From Microbacteriaceae bacterium (lineage in GTDB: Bacteria; Actinomycetota; Actinomycetes; Actinomycetales; Microbacteriaceae): a stretch of 6,790 bases of DNA. Location of the stretch: contig CANGCU010000068.1 in assembly GCA_947452355.1 (NCBI GenBank), forward strand, positions 1-6,790. The letters run 5' to 3'. Below the pieces are notes generated by a model. That model ran no database searches. It was given only the letters and a program-made list of their open reading frames with translations, and had not been told where the DNA came from. Positions 1 through 6,211 of this stretch are shown in pieces. The position numbers were made by a program, and so were the translations under genes. Numbering within the stretch: the stretch's first letter is position 1; each line of letters starts with the position of its first letter.

Positions 1-672
1 GCATCCGCACATTCTCGTGATGTCGAGGTCGTCCTCGTGTCGAGTGGCGCGATTGCCACCGCACTTCCGCACTTCGGGCTTTCCGCCCGTCCGCACAACG
101 ACCTGGTCATCGAACAAGCCGCCGCCGCGGTCGGCCAGACGATGCTCATGGTGAGGTATCAGGACAGTCTGAATCGTTTCGGGATCGTCGCCGCTCAGGT
201 GTTGTTGACGTCGGGGGATATGGAAGTCGAATCGACTCGACTGAACGCAAAGGCTGCAATCGACAAACTCTTGGCGTTGTCGTTTCTGCCGATTGTCAAC
301 GAGAACGATACGGTTGCCACTCATGAAATTCGATTTGGCGACAACGATCGGCTGGCGGCCCTCGTCGCCGAACTTGTTGGCGCGGATCTATTGGTGCTCT
401 TGAGTGACGTCGATGCGCTCTATTCGAAGCCGCCCGGCGAACCCGGAGCAGAGAAAATTGAATTCGTATCGTATGCGGATGACTTGAGTGGAATCGAGAT
501 TGGTCCCGTTGGAGCAGCGGGCGTCGGCACGGGTGGTGCCGAGACCAAACTTGCGGCGGCTCGTCATGCGACGCACGCGGGTATCCCGGTAATTCTCACG
601 TCTGCAGCACAGGTCGGCGCTGCGCTTTCGGGCGAAACCGTCGGGACCTGGTTCGACCCGTCACCCCGCTAG
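1..672 (+). CDS. proB: Glutamate 5-kinase, 3' part (5' end outside window)
   Basis: Cytoplasmic kinase that phosphorylates L-glutamate with ATP to gamma-glutamyl phosphate, the first step of proline synthesis. Frame 1 is open from base 1, so the true start lies upstream; the GTG at 37 is internal. By comparison with E. coli ProB, about 35 N-terminal residues are missing. Visible amino-acid-kinase motifs (numbered from the window start) are VSSGAIA at 13-19, the NENDT substrate loop at 100-104 followed by FGDND, the LLVLLSDVDALY strand-loop, and a GTGG loop at 176-179, where most homologues have Met next and this one has Ala. The protein ends with VGTWFDPSPR directly after the kinase domain, so it lacks the C-terminal PUA domain of E. 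coli ProB and would be about 258 residues in full. proA follows after 23 bases. The family call is very secure. Confidence 0.96.
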   Translation, partial: ASAHSRDVEVVLVSSGAIATALPHFGLSARPHNDLVIEQAAAAVGQTMLMVRYQDSLNRFGIVAAQVLLTSGDMEVESTRLNAKAAIDKLLALSFLPIVNENDTVATHEIRFGDNDRLAALVAELVGADLLVLLSDVDALYSKPPGEPGAEKIEFVSYADDLSGIEIGPVGAAGVGTGGAETKLAAARHATHAGIPVILTSAAQVGAALSGETVGTWFDPSPR

Positions 673-695
673 GCGAACGACCTAAACTTGAGGTC

Positions 696-1946
696 ATGAG
701 CGACGAATTTCAACGTATTCTCGACGATGCCCAATCGGCGTCGGTCGTCCTCGCTCAAACGTCGACAGCAACCAAAAACGAGGTCCTCGGGAACATCGCG
801 ACGATGCTCATCGCGAACTCCGACGCAATCGTGTCGGCAAACAATCAGGACATCGCGCGTGGCGAGAAGGACGGGATGTCGGAAGGTTTGCTGGACCGCC
901 TTCGATTGACCCCCGATCGAGTGCTCGGGCTCGCTCGCGCAGTTCGCGACATCATCGCGTTGCCCGACCCGATTGGTGAAGTTCTGCGAGGGCACACGTT
1001 GCCCAACGGTCTTCAACTCTCGCAGGTTCGGGTTCCCTTCGGCGTTGTCGGTGCAATTTACGAGGCACGCCCTAATGTGACGGTTGACCTTGCGGCCATT
1101 TTGATCAAGAGCGGAAACGTCGGTGTGTTTCGCGGGGGGAGTGCCGCCGAAGCGACCAACACCGTGCTCGTTGATGTCATTGGCCGAGCCCTTGAAGCAA
1201 CAGGACTTCCGCGATTTGCCGTACAGACGATCGACCCGTTCGGACGAGACGGCGCAACGAGACTCATGAACGCCCGCGGATTCGTCGATGTCCTCGTCCC
1301 GCGCGGTAGCGCCGCGCTGATCAGCGCGGTCGTCAACGACTCGAAGGTCCCGGTCATCGAAACCGGCTCGGGCGTCGTCCACATCTTCCTCGATGAATCA
1401 GCTGACCTCGAGATGTCCAGCGACATCGTTCACAACGCCAAGACTCAGCGGGTCGGTGTGTGCAACGCGCTCGAGACGCTTCTCGTGCATCGTTCAGCGG
1501 TCGACCGCCTAATCCCCGCGATTCTGACGCGACTTCGTGATTCCGGGGTCACCATTCACGCTGACGACGCCACTCGGTCCGTGTTTAACGATTCTGAGCC
1601 CGCGACCGACGATGATTGGGGTCACGAATATCTGTCGATGGATTTGGCCGTCGCGGTCGTTGACTCGATCGACGACGCGATCAGTCACATCCGCCGATAT
1701 TCGACCCATCACACCGACTCGATTATCACCAATGACATTGCCAACGCGGAACGATTCCTCGCCGAGGTCGATTCGGCCGTTGTCATGGTCAACGCCTCGA
1801 CTCGGTTCACCGACGGTGGCGAATTCGGATTCGGCGCAGAAGTTGGAATTTCAACGCAGAAACTTCACGCGCGGGGTCCGATGGGACTACCCGAGTTGAC
1901 GAGCACGAAGTGGATTGTGCGCGGAAACGGGCAGTGGCGCGAGTAA
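696..1946 (+). CDS. proA: Gamma-glutamyl phosphate reductase (glutamate-5-semialdehyde dehydrogenase)
   Basis: Cytoplasmic NADPH-dependent enzyme that reduces gamma-glutamyl phosphate, the ProB product, to glutamate 5-semialdehyde, which cyclises towards proline. It is an aldehyde-dehydrogenase-superfamily protein of 416 residues, the usual length for the family. Visible motifs are YEARPNVTVDLAA around residue 123, VPRGSAALI, the catalytic cysteine C256 in VGVCNALETLLVH, and the C-terminal FGFGAEVGIS (377-386) followed by LHARGPMGLPELTSTKW. The ATG at 696 gives the expected N-terminus. A GAGG at 690-693 lies only 2 bases before it, too close for a good ribosome binding site. TAAACT at 683-688 could instead be a -10 for a leaderless transcript, but no -35 is obvious, so translation as part of a proB transcript is equally possible. 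An 18-bp perfect palindrome lies inside the gene at 1312-1329. Confidence 0.97.
   Translation: MSDEFQRILDDAQSASVVLAQTSTATKNEVLGNIATMLIANSDAIVSANNQDIARGEKDGMSEGLLDRLRLTPDRVLGLARAVRDIIALPDPIGEVLRGHTLPNGLQLSQVRVPFGVVGAIYEARPNVTVDLAAILIKSGNVGVFRGGSAAEATNTVLVDVIGRALEATGLPRFAVQTIDPFGRDGATRLMNARGFVDVLVPRGSAALISAVVNDSKVPVIETGSGVVHIFLDESADLEMSSDIVHNAKTQRVGVCNALETLLVHRSAVDRLIPAILTRLRDSGVTIHADDATRSVFNDSEPATDDDWGHEYLSMDLAVAVVDSIDDAISHIRRYSTHHTDSIITNDIANAERFLAEVDSAVVMVNASTRFTDGGEFGFGAEVGISTQKLHARGPMGLPELTSTKWIVRGNGQWRE
1312..1329. repeat. 18-bp perfect palindrome within proA
   Basis: CCGCGCTGATCAGCGCGG equals its own reverse complement and contains a TGATCA core. It covers proA codons 206-211 (…AALISA…), in a stretch where Ala and Ser codons could have been chosen differently. 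No family knowledge assigns a role here; it may be a by-product of codon choice. Confidence 0.9.
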
Positions 1947-1980
1947 CCTAGTACCAACAGCTTGTCGTAGGGAGAACATT

Positions 1981-2154
1981 GTGAACACCGTCATCGCCGC
2001 CACCGAAGAACTCGCGCCGCTCGTCTTTCCCGCGATTGTGTGGGCCGGGATTTTCGCCGCTGGGTTTATCGCGTTGGCGGTTGTGGTCCTCGCGTTTCGT
2101 GACGTAGCTCACCGCAACCCGCGTCGGGGCAACCACGACGCTGGGCATCACTAG
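1981..2154 (+). CDS. Small single-pass membrane protein, function unknown
   Basis: A 57-residue protein that I do not recognise as a characterised family. The GTG at 1981 is chosen because AGGGAG at 1969-1974 sits 6 bases before it; the upstream in-frame GTG at 1915 would overlap proA and has no such site. Residues 1-13 are short and mildly acidic (E9, E10), residues 14-39 form one hydrophobic helix (LVFPAIVWAGIFAAGFIALA and onward), and the tail is basic and His-rich (RDVAHRNPRRGNHDAGHH). The positive tail predicts an N-out, C-in topology. The gene fills the gap between proA (34 bases before) and nadD (9 bases after), so it is probably co-transcribed. From memory, unverified, small membrane ORFs occur at this place in other Microbacteriaceae. 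Coding status is supported by the ribosome binding site and spacing. Confidence 0.75.
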   Translation: MNTVIAATEELAPLVFPAIVWAGIFAAGFIALAVVVLAFRDVAHRNPRRGNHDAGHH

Positions 2155-2163
2155 GCCCATCGC

Positions 2164-2757
2164 GTGACGGTCGAAACCCCTCGCCGACGAATCGGAGTTA
2201 TGGGTGGGACGTTCGACCCCATTCACCACGGTCACCTCGTTGCCGCGAGTGAAGCGGCGACACATTTCGCGCTCGACGAAGTTATCTTTGTCCCGACGGG
2301 TGAGCCATATCAAAAGAAGGACGTCACCGCCGGCGAGCACCGCTATTTGATGTCGGTCATTGCAACGGCATCGAATCCGAGTTTCACCGTGTCGCGGGTC
2401 GATATCGACCGCGGCGGACCCACATACACCGTGGACACTCTTCACGACCTGCAAAGTCAATTTCCTGATGCAGATTTGTACTTCATTTCCGGAGCCGACG
2501 CAATCGCACAAATTTTGGAGTGGAAAGACATTGACGAGGCGTGGGACATCGCCCACTTTGTTGCCGTGACCCGACCCGGACACACTCTGTCGATTTCGGG
2601 ACTTCCGACGGAACACGTGAGCCAACTCGAGATCCCAGCACTGGCAATTTCGTCGTCGGATTGCCGTGCTCGCGTGCGCTCAGGTTCGCCCGTGTGGTAC
2701 CTCGTTCCCGATGGCGTCGTTCAGTACATCGCGAAACACTCGCTGTATCGTGGATAA
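2164..2757 (+). CDS. nadD: Nicotinate-nucleotide adenylyltransferase
   Basis: Transfers AMP from ATP to nicotinate mononucleotide, giving deamido-NAD in bacterial NAD synthesis; cytoplasmic. The 197 residues match the family length. The nucleotidyltransferase signature [12 protein letters not shown] is at 14-25 (the HxGH motif is H21 to H24), ISGADA with the following QILEWKD at 108-122 is typical of NadD, and the second nucleotide-binding motif [10 protein letters not shown] is at 162-171, where ISST-x-IR is more usual. The end ([15 protein letters not shown], then HSLY) is also typical. The GTG at 2164 is the only reasonable start, since the next in-frame Met (M13) lies at the edge of the active-site motif. 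There is no strong ribosome binding site, so coupling to the small ORF that ends 9 bases upstream is plausible. The next gene begins 2 bases after its stop. Confidence 0.97.
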   Translation: MTVETPRRRIGVMGGTFDPIHHGHLVAASEAATHFALDEVIFVPTGEPYQKKDVTAGEHRYLMSVIATASNPSFTVSRVDIDRGGPTYTVDTLHDLQSQFPDADLYFISGADAIAQILEWKDIDEAWDIAHFVAVTRPGHTLSISGLPTEHVSQLEIPALAISSSDCRARVRSGSPVWYLVPDGVVQYIAKHSLYRG

Positions 2758-2759
2758 CG

Positions 2760-3326
2760 ATGACAGATTATTCCGCCCCGCTACCGAGCCGACGCGCACA
2801 GCGCGAGGCTCGTGAAGCGGCGGGGAACCCGACAGGACCCGTCTTTCCCGGTACTCCTGCGGTAGGAGAGGTGACCAGCCGTCGGGCGATGCGCCGACAA
2901 ATGTCCGGAGCCTCAGGCGCACAAGACCCGAACTATGACAACGACGATTGGATTGTCACGTCGGCCAGCGTTGGGCAATCAACAGTTGCGGTGAAAACGC
3001 TTCACGTCGAGAATTTTCCAACCGGCGAAATTTCAGGACCGATTGACCATACGGGGGAAATCATCTTGACCGGTCCGATCACGATTGCCGCGGCTGCCAC
3101 GACGTCACAACGGGCCGTTTCGATTAATGCGAGCCCCGATGTTGATGCGCCGGGAATTCCCCGACGAGCCACTGAGGCGTTGTCCATCATTGGGCGTGCC
3201 GCTCCGATGGAGAACACCAAACGGTCGCGATCGGTTGGCGGTGGAGTCACCGCCGGATTTGCGACATTCCTCGGACTCGTTGTCGCCACATTGATTTGGC
3301 TCGCTTACTACACCAACCTCATCTAA
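2760..3326 (+). CDS. C-terminally anchored membrane protein, function unknown
   Basis: A 188-residue protein of no recognised family. The ATG at 2760 is preferred over the in-frame upstream start at 2541, which would run through nadD; it lies 2 bases after the nadD stop, which suggests translational coupling, with only a weak TGGA at 2751-2754. The N-terminus is Arg- and Ala-rich (SRRAQREAREAAG at 10-22), and a second basic patch (TSRRAMRRQ) follows. The middle is low in charge and rich in Thr, Ile, Gly and Pro, with short repeated phrases such as TGEISGPIDHTGEIILTGPI. A KRSR cluster precedes a single hydrophobic segment near residues 165-183 (FATFLGLVVATLIWLAYY), with only five residues after it. 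This predicts a mostly cytoplasmic protein tethered by its C-terminus. Its place between nadD and rsfS suggests co-expression, but gives no function. Confidence 0.85.
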   Translation: MTDYSAPLPSRRAQREAREAAGNPTGPVFPGTPAVGEVTSRRAMRRQMSGASGAQDPNYDNDDWIVTSASVGQSTVAVKTLHVENFPTGEISGPIDHTGEIILTGPITIAAAATTSQRAVSINASPDVDAPGIPRRATEALSIIGRAAPMENTKRSRSVGGGVTAGFATFLGLVVATLIWLAYYTNLI

Positions 3327-3335
3327 AGGAACTCA

Positions 3336-3722
3336 GTGCCCGCAACCCCCAACGCCATCGCCCACGTCGCCATAGTCGCCGCCGCCGCGGAAGCCAAACA
3401 AGGCGAAGACGTCGTGGCTCTCGATGTCAGCGGACCGATCGGAATTGTCGATGCGTTCGTCATCATCACCGGTCGAAACGAACGAAACGTGCAGGCGATA
3501 GCCGACGAAATCGAAGACGAGATGTTGGCGAACGGGACCAAGAAATTGCGTCGCGAAGGCCGCGGTCTTGGTCGCTGGATTCTGCTGGACTTCGGAGACG
3601 TTGTCGCACACGTCTTCCACGAGGAAGAACGGATGTTCTACGGACTCGAACGCCTCTGGCACGACTGCCCGGTCATCCCAATCGCAACGCCCGCGGCGTC
3701 AACCGCTATCGGGGATTTGTGA
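3336..3722 (+). CDS. rsfS: Ribosomal silencing factor RsfS
   Basis: RsfS (DUF143/Iojap family) binds large-subunit protein L14 and blocks joining of the two ribosomal subunits, lowering translation under nutrient limitation. The 128 residues fit the family. Visible hallmarks are ALDVS at 28-32, DAFVIITGRNERNVQAIAD at 39-57, EGRGLGRWILLDFGDVVAHV at 74-93, and EERMFYGLERLWHDCP at 97-112. The GTG at 3336 is preceded by AAAGGA at 3325-3330 with a 5-base gap; this site overlaps the stop codon of the gene before it, so the two are likely translated from one message. The pairing nadD-rsfS is common in bacteria. A short tail after residue 112 (VIPIATPAASTAIGDL) is variable in the family. The stop codon forms part of the putative promoter of the following tRNA gene. 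Confidence 0.97.
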   Translation: MPATPNAIAHVAIVAAAAEAKQGEDVVALDVSGPIGIVDAFVIITGRNERNVQAIADEIEDEMLANGTKKLRREGRGLGRWILLDFGDVVAHVFHEEERMFYGLERLWHDCPVIPIATPAASTAIGDL

Positions 3723-3746
3723 GAAAACTCGCTCGTAGACTAATCT
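3717..3746 (+). promoter_or_regulatory. Putative tRNA-Ala promoter
   Basis: TTGTGA (3717-3722) and TAATCT (3741-3746) are separated by 18 bases, a good match to a housekeeping sigma promoter. The -35 overlaps the rsfS stop codon (3720-3722). Transcription would begin near 3753, about 20 bases before the mature tRNA. An alternative -10, TAGACT at 3736-3741, has a poorer spacing of 13. Confidence 0.55.
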
Positions 3747-3754
3747 GAACAAGT

Positions 3755-3768
3755 TGCCCGAGAGGGCA
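3755..3768 (+). other. Small GNRA-loop hairpin in the tRNA leader
   Basis: TGCCC and GGGCA form a perfect 5-bp stem closed by a GAGA tetraloop, ending 5 bases before the tRNA. It has no T-run, so it does not look like a terminator. It may be part of the 5' leader removed by RNase P, or chance. Confidence 0.45.
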
Positions 3769-3773
3769 CACGA

Positions 3774-3846
3774 GGGCCTGTGGCGCAGCTGGTAGCGCAC
3801 CTGCATGGCATGCAGGGGGTCAGGGGTTCGAATCCCCTCAGGTCCA
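3774..3846 (+). tRNA. tRNA-Ala (anticodon GGC)
   Basis: A complete 73-base cloverleaf. The acceptor stem GGGCCTG pairs with CAGGTCC and contains the G3-U70 wobble that defines alanine tRNAs. The D arm is GCGC/GCGC, the anticodon stem CCTGC/GCAGG encloses the loop ATGGCAT with anticodon GGC (reads GCC, and GCU by wobble), the variable region is 5 bases, and the T arm is AGGGG-TTCGAAT-CCCCT. The discriminator base is A3846. The next bases are CCC, not CCA, so the final A must be added after transcription. The 3' strand of the acceptor is copied once more just downstream. Confidence 0.98.
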
Positions 3847-3864
3847 CCCTCAGGTCCACCCTCA
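3837..3864 (+). repeat. 12-bp tandem repeat copying the tRNA-Ala 3' end
   Basis: CTCAGGTCCACC occurs at 3837-3848, where it is the end of the T stem, the acceptor 3' strand and A73-CC, and again at 3849-3860, followed by a partial third unit CTCA (3861-3864). The second copy lies outside the mature tRNA. Replication slippage is the simplest origin. Because tRNA 3' ends are common integrase targets, a trace of site-specific recombination is also possible, though no integrase gene or distant copy is visible in this window. Confidence 0.92.
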
Positions 3865-3937
3865 CGCAATTCGATGCGACTCATGGCAACGCAATAAACA
3901 TTAGGATTGCAGTAATTAGATGTCCTAGGGAGTAGCC

Positions 3938-5107
3938 ATGTCGACCTTCTCAATTGCCGAATCCGTGATGGGATTCGACGCTCTTTTTAGCACAGAAGAA
4001 CTCGCGTGGCGCGACAAGGCTCGAACCTTCTCGGTCGACCGAATCCAGCCGAAGATTGACGAAGACTTCGAAATCCAGCGACTCCGCACCGAACTCATCA
4101 AAGAGATGGGTGACCTCGGCATGCTGGGCATGCACATCGAGGGCTACGGTTGTGCCGGTGCGAGCGCCGTGTCCTATGGCTTGGTGTGCTACGAACTCGA
4201 AGCGGTCGACACGTCGTGGCGCACGCACATTTCGGTGCTTGGTTCGCTCGCAATGGCGGCCATTGCCAAGTTCGGTTCAGAGGAACAAAAGCAGGAGTAC
4301 CTTCCTGCGTCGGCGCGAGGCGATATCGCAGGTTGTTTTGGTCTCTCGGAACCCCAGGGCGGATCCGACCCGTCGAACATGCTGACCAAAGCGGTCAAGG
4401 ACGGGGACCACTGGGTCATCAACGGCGCTAAGCGGTGGATTGGCATCGCCAGCATCGCCGACTATGCGATCATCTGGGCCGACACTGAAGACGGCGTTCG
4501 CGGCTTCATCGTCCCGACCAACACACCGGGCTTCACCGCGACTCCCATCGCGAACAAACTGTCGATGCGTGCGTCAATCCAGTGCGATATCGACCTCGAC
4601 AACGTTCGTGTTCCCGAGTCGCTTCGCCTTCCGTCGGCAAAGGGTCTCGGCGCACCGTTCTCGTGCCTCAATGAGGCTCGGTACGGAATCATTTGGGGCG
4701 TCATGGGTGCCGCCCGCGCTTCAATCGACGTCGCCGTTAAGTTTTCGAAGGAACGCATCCTGTTCGGCAAGCCCCTTGCCGCGACACAGATAACGCAGAC
4801 GAAGCTCGCCGATTGCTTCCTTGAATTCGAGAAGGGCGTCCTGCTCTCGCATCACATCGGCAAGCTCAAAGACTCGGGAACGCTGACCCACGACCAGATT
4901 TCAGTTGGCAAACTCAACAATGTTCGCGAGGCCGTCGGCATCGTCTCGACGGTCCGTACCATCCTCGGTGGAAACGGTGTGACGGCGGACTACCCAATCA
5001 TGCGCCACATGATGAATCTCGAATCGGTCCGCACCTACGAAGGCACCGATGAGGTCCATGCGCTCGTGGTTGGTCGAGCTCTCACCGGGGAAGACGCCTT
5101 CCGCTAG
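3938..5107 (+). CDS. gcdH: Acyl-CoA dehydrogenase, glutaryl-CoA dehydrogenase type
   Basis: FAD enzyme of 389 residues, the usual acyl-CoA dehydrogenase length. Glutaryl-CoA dehydrogenase oxidises and decarboxylates glutaryl-CoA to crotonyl-CoA in lysine and tryptophan breakdown. The flavin-binding segment GCFGLSEPQGGSDP is at 132-145, ERILFGKPLA at 272-281, ILGGNGV at 342-348, and the catalytic base is E368 in TYEGTDEVHALVVGRALTG. ELEAVDTSWRT (86-96) aligns with human GCDH, where Glu87 and Arg94 bind the substrate carboxylate; both are kept (E88, R95), while Ser95 becomes T96. LNEARYGIIWGVMGA also matches GCDH closely. This supports the subfamily, but neither the exact substrate nor decarboxylation is proven. 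The ATG at 3938 has AGGGAG at 3927-3932, 5 bases upstream; M11 has no such site. The gene stands alone, 91 bases after the tRNA, with only weak promoter candidates in the AT-rich leader. Confidence 0.85.
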   Translation: MSTFSIAESVMGFDALFSTEELAWRDKARTFSVDRIQPKIDEDFEIQRLRTELIKEMGDLGMLGMHIEGYGCAGASAVSYGLVCYELEAVDTSWRTHISVLGSLAMAAIAKFGSEEQKQEYLPASARGDIAGCFGLSEPQGGSDPSNMLTKAVKDGDHWVINGAKRWIGIASIADYAIIWADTEDGVRGFIVPTNTPGFTATPIANKLSMRASIQCDIDLDNVRVPESLRLPSAKGLGAPFSCLNEARYGIIWGVMGAARASIDVAVKFSKERILFGKPLAATQITQTKLADCFLEFEKGVLLSHHIGKLKDSGTLTHDQISVGKLNNVREAVGIVSTVRTILGGNGVTADYPIMRHMMNLESVRTYEGTDEVHALVVGRALTGEDAFR

Positions 5108-5135
5108 CGACGTGGTGGATTATCACGGGGTGCCG

Positions 5136-5160
5136 GCCCTGGCGTTTCGGGGGCGTTTGT
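5136..5160 (+). terminator. Possible weak terminator after gcdH
   Basis: GCCCT (5136-5140) pairs with GGGGC (5150-5154), including one G-T pair, and an inner CG/CG pair (5143-5144 with 5148-5149) closes a TTT loop with a GG bulge. GTTTGT follows in place of a clean T-run. It lies 29 bases after the gcdH stop and before the next gene's putative promoter, which fits a terminator, but the structure is imperfect. Confidence 0.35.
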
Positions 5161-5172
5161 GAATTACGGGCA

Positions 5173-5178
5173 TAGAAT
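5173..5178 (+). promoter_or_regulatory. Putative -10 element for a leaderless gene
   Basis: TAGAAT ends 6 bases before the ATG at 5185, so transcription would start at or within a base or so of the start codon. I see no convincing -35 at normal spacing and no ribosome binding site, so the leaderless reading rests on this element and on the same arrangement at the next gene. Confidence 0.5.
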
Positions 5179-5184
5179 TTCGAC

Positions 5185-6129
5185 ATGTCCCGCTTAACAA
5201 AGTCTATTGTTGCGTCTCTTCTGCTCGTTGCTGTCTCGGCTCCGGTAACTGCGGCCGCCGATGCGATCCATGAAGTCTCGCCCACGACCGAGACCACGTT
5301 TAATGAAGGTCAGGTTGAGAAGATTGAATTTGACCCGTCCGGGCGATTGTGGGTGTGGAACAACACTTATTCCTCGTCGTTACCCTATGGCCCACAAGCC
5401 AACGTGTTGACCAAGGATGAGGCGGGAAATTGGACTCAATCGTTCCGTTTAACAATACGTAAGTTCGGCACTGTTGGGGATATCCATTTTGCCGACGATG
5501 GAACGATGTACGCGACCAGTTTCAATTCCAAACTCGCGGTGGTGACGTTTAACACGGACGGATCGGTCAAGAAGGTCACACAGTTCAAATTCTCGGATCG
5601 AAAGAGCCCGGATTCCGTCACTCCCATCGATGGGAACAAGTTGAGTTTTGTGCGGTACAACCAACTGACGGAGTATCAATTGCCGTTTACCGCTCGTTCG
5701 AAACCAATCCGAACGATGAAGATTACGACGCGATACGGTTGGGGTGCTCAAACGCTCGTTGGTGCTGACGGGACACTTTATTACTCGGATGGCGCAGAAA
5801 ACACTGCTGACGTGGACGTTTACATTCCCAGCCAATCGGGTTCGGCGTCGCCCGATCATTCATTCACGGTAGATCCGTTTTTCGCCGACTATTACATCGG
5901 AGGAATGACCTTCAGTCCTGAAGGAGATCTCGCGCTTCGCGTTAACCAAAGAGTGGTGTTTCTCCCTCTCGACGCATCCGGCGCAAACCTTGTTCCCGAT
6001 TCGGGTTATAGCTTTACCGGTTCCCACGTAGGGTTTTACTCCGATGTCGCGTTTGACTCGACTGGGGTGATGGCCCTCGCGGATTACGGCGTCACGAATT
6101 CCCTTCGCTTCTTCTTCGAGACCCCATAA
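5185..6129 (+). CDS. Secreted protein, probable six-bladed beta-propeller
   Basis: A 314-residue exported protein of unknown function. It begins with a Sec signal peptide: basic R3 and K6, a hydrophobic core (SIVASLLLVAVSAPV), and a likely cleavage after an A-x-A near residues 25-27. There is no lipobox cysteine and no C-terminal anchor or sorting signal, so it is probably released or held in the wall. The mature part carries six similar strand-turn-strand phrases starting near 47 (IEFDPSGRLWVW), 100 (IHFADDGTMYAT), 146 (TPIDGNKLSFV), 193 (GADGTLYYS), 241 (MTFSPEGDLALR) and 288 (VAFDSTGVMALA), spaced 46-53 residues. This fits NHL- or SMP-30-like propellers, as does the recurring Y-x-LP ... 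P-x-R-T phrase. No catalytic residues are recognised, so binding is as likely as enzymatic activity. It lacks a ribosome binding site. Three sampled 60-base stretches are 45-50% GC. A paralogue follows 82 bases downstream. Confidence 0.88.
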   Translation: MSRLTKSIVASLLLVAVSAPVTAAADAIHEVSPTTETTFNEGQVEKIEFDPSGRLWVWNNTYSSSLPYGPQANVLTKDEAGNWTQSFRLTIRKFGTVGDIHFADDGTMYATSFNSKLAVVTFNTDGSVKKVTQFKFSDRKSPDSVTPIDGNKLSFVRYNQLTEYQLPFTARSKPIRTMKITTRYGWGAQTLVGADGTLYYSDGAENTADVDVYIPSQSGSASPDHSFTVDPFFADYYIGGMTFSPEGDLALRVNQRVVFLPLDASGANLVPDSGYSFTGSHVGFYSDVAFDSTGVMALADYGVTNSLRFFFETP

Positions 6130-6161
6130 CGCACGATTGCGGATTCTGTTCGGTCGGCTAT

Positions 6162-6174
6162 TTTGCGATGCAAA
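6162..6174. promoter_or_regulatory. Operator-like inverted repeat before the second secreted-protein gene
   Basis: TTTGC-GAT-GCAAA is a perfect 5-bp inverted repeat around 3 bases, ending one base before the putative -35 at 6176. The position and symmetry suit a repressor or activator site, but no regulator is encoded nearby and the element is short enough to occur by chance. Confidence 0.3.
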
Positions 6175-6175
6175 C

Positions 6176-6205
6176 TTGAGTCGTGTTAGTAAACCCGCGT
6201 AGGCT
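6176..6205 (+). promoter_or_regulatory. Putative promoter of the second secreted-protein gene
   Basis: TTGAGT (6176-6181) and TAGGCT (6200-6205) are 18 bases apart. The -10 ends 6 bases before the ATG at 6212 and there is no ribosome binding site, so a leaderless transcript is predicted, as for the paralogue upstream. Confidence 0.6.
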
Positions 6206-6211
6206 CTAACC

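Noticed and set aside
669..1382. Minus-strand 237-residue ORF opposite proA
   Set aside because: It lies wholly opposite well-conserved proA, and its Asp/Arg/Val-rich sequence resembles no family; it is a codon-bias shadow.
1948..2625. Minus-strand 225-residue ORF opposite the small ORF and nadD
   Set aside because: It overlaps two supported genes, has low-complexity basic content and no recognisable domain.
3296..3748. Plus-strand 150-residue Arg-rich ORF overlapping rsfS
   Set aside because: It is an out-of-frame reading of rsfS, and its extreme Arg content is typical of a shifted GC-rich frame.
3902..3927. TAGGA...TCCTA inverted repeat before gcdH, touching the ribosome binding site
   Set aside because: The stem is only 5 bp with a 16-base loop, too weak to call a riboswitch or attenuator.
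3699..3953. Minus-strand 84-residue ORF containing EGIRTPDPLHAMQVRYQLRH
   Set aside because: This is the translation of the antisense strand of tRNA-Ala, a well-known spurious protein in databases.
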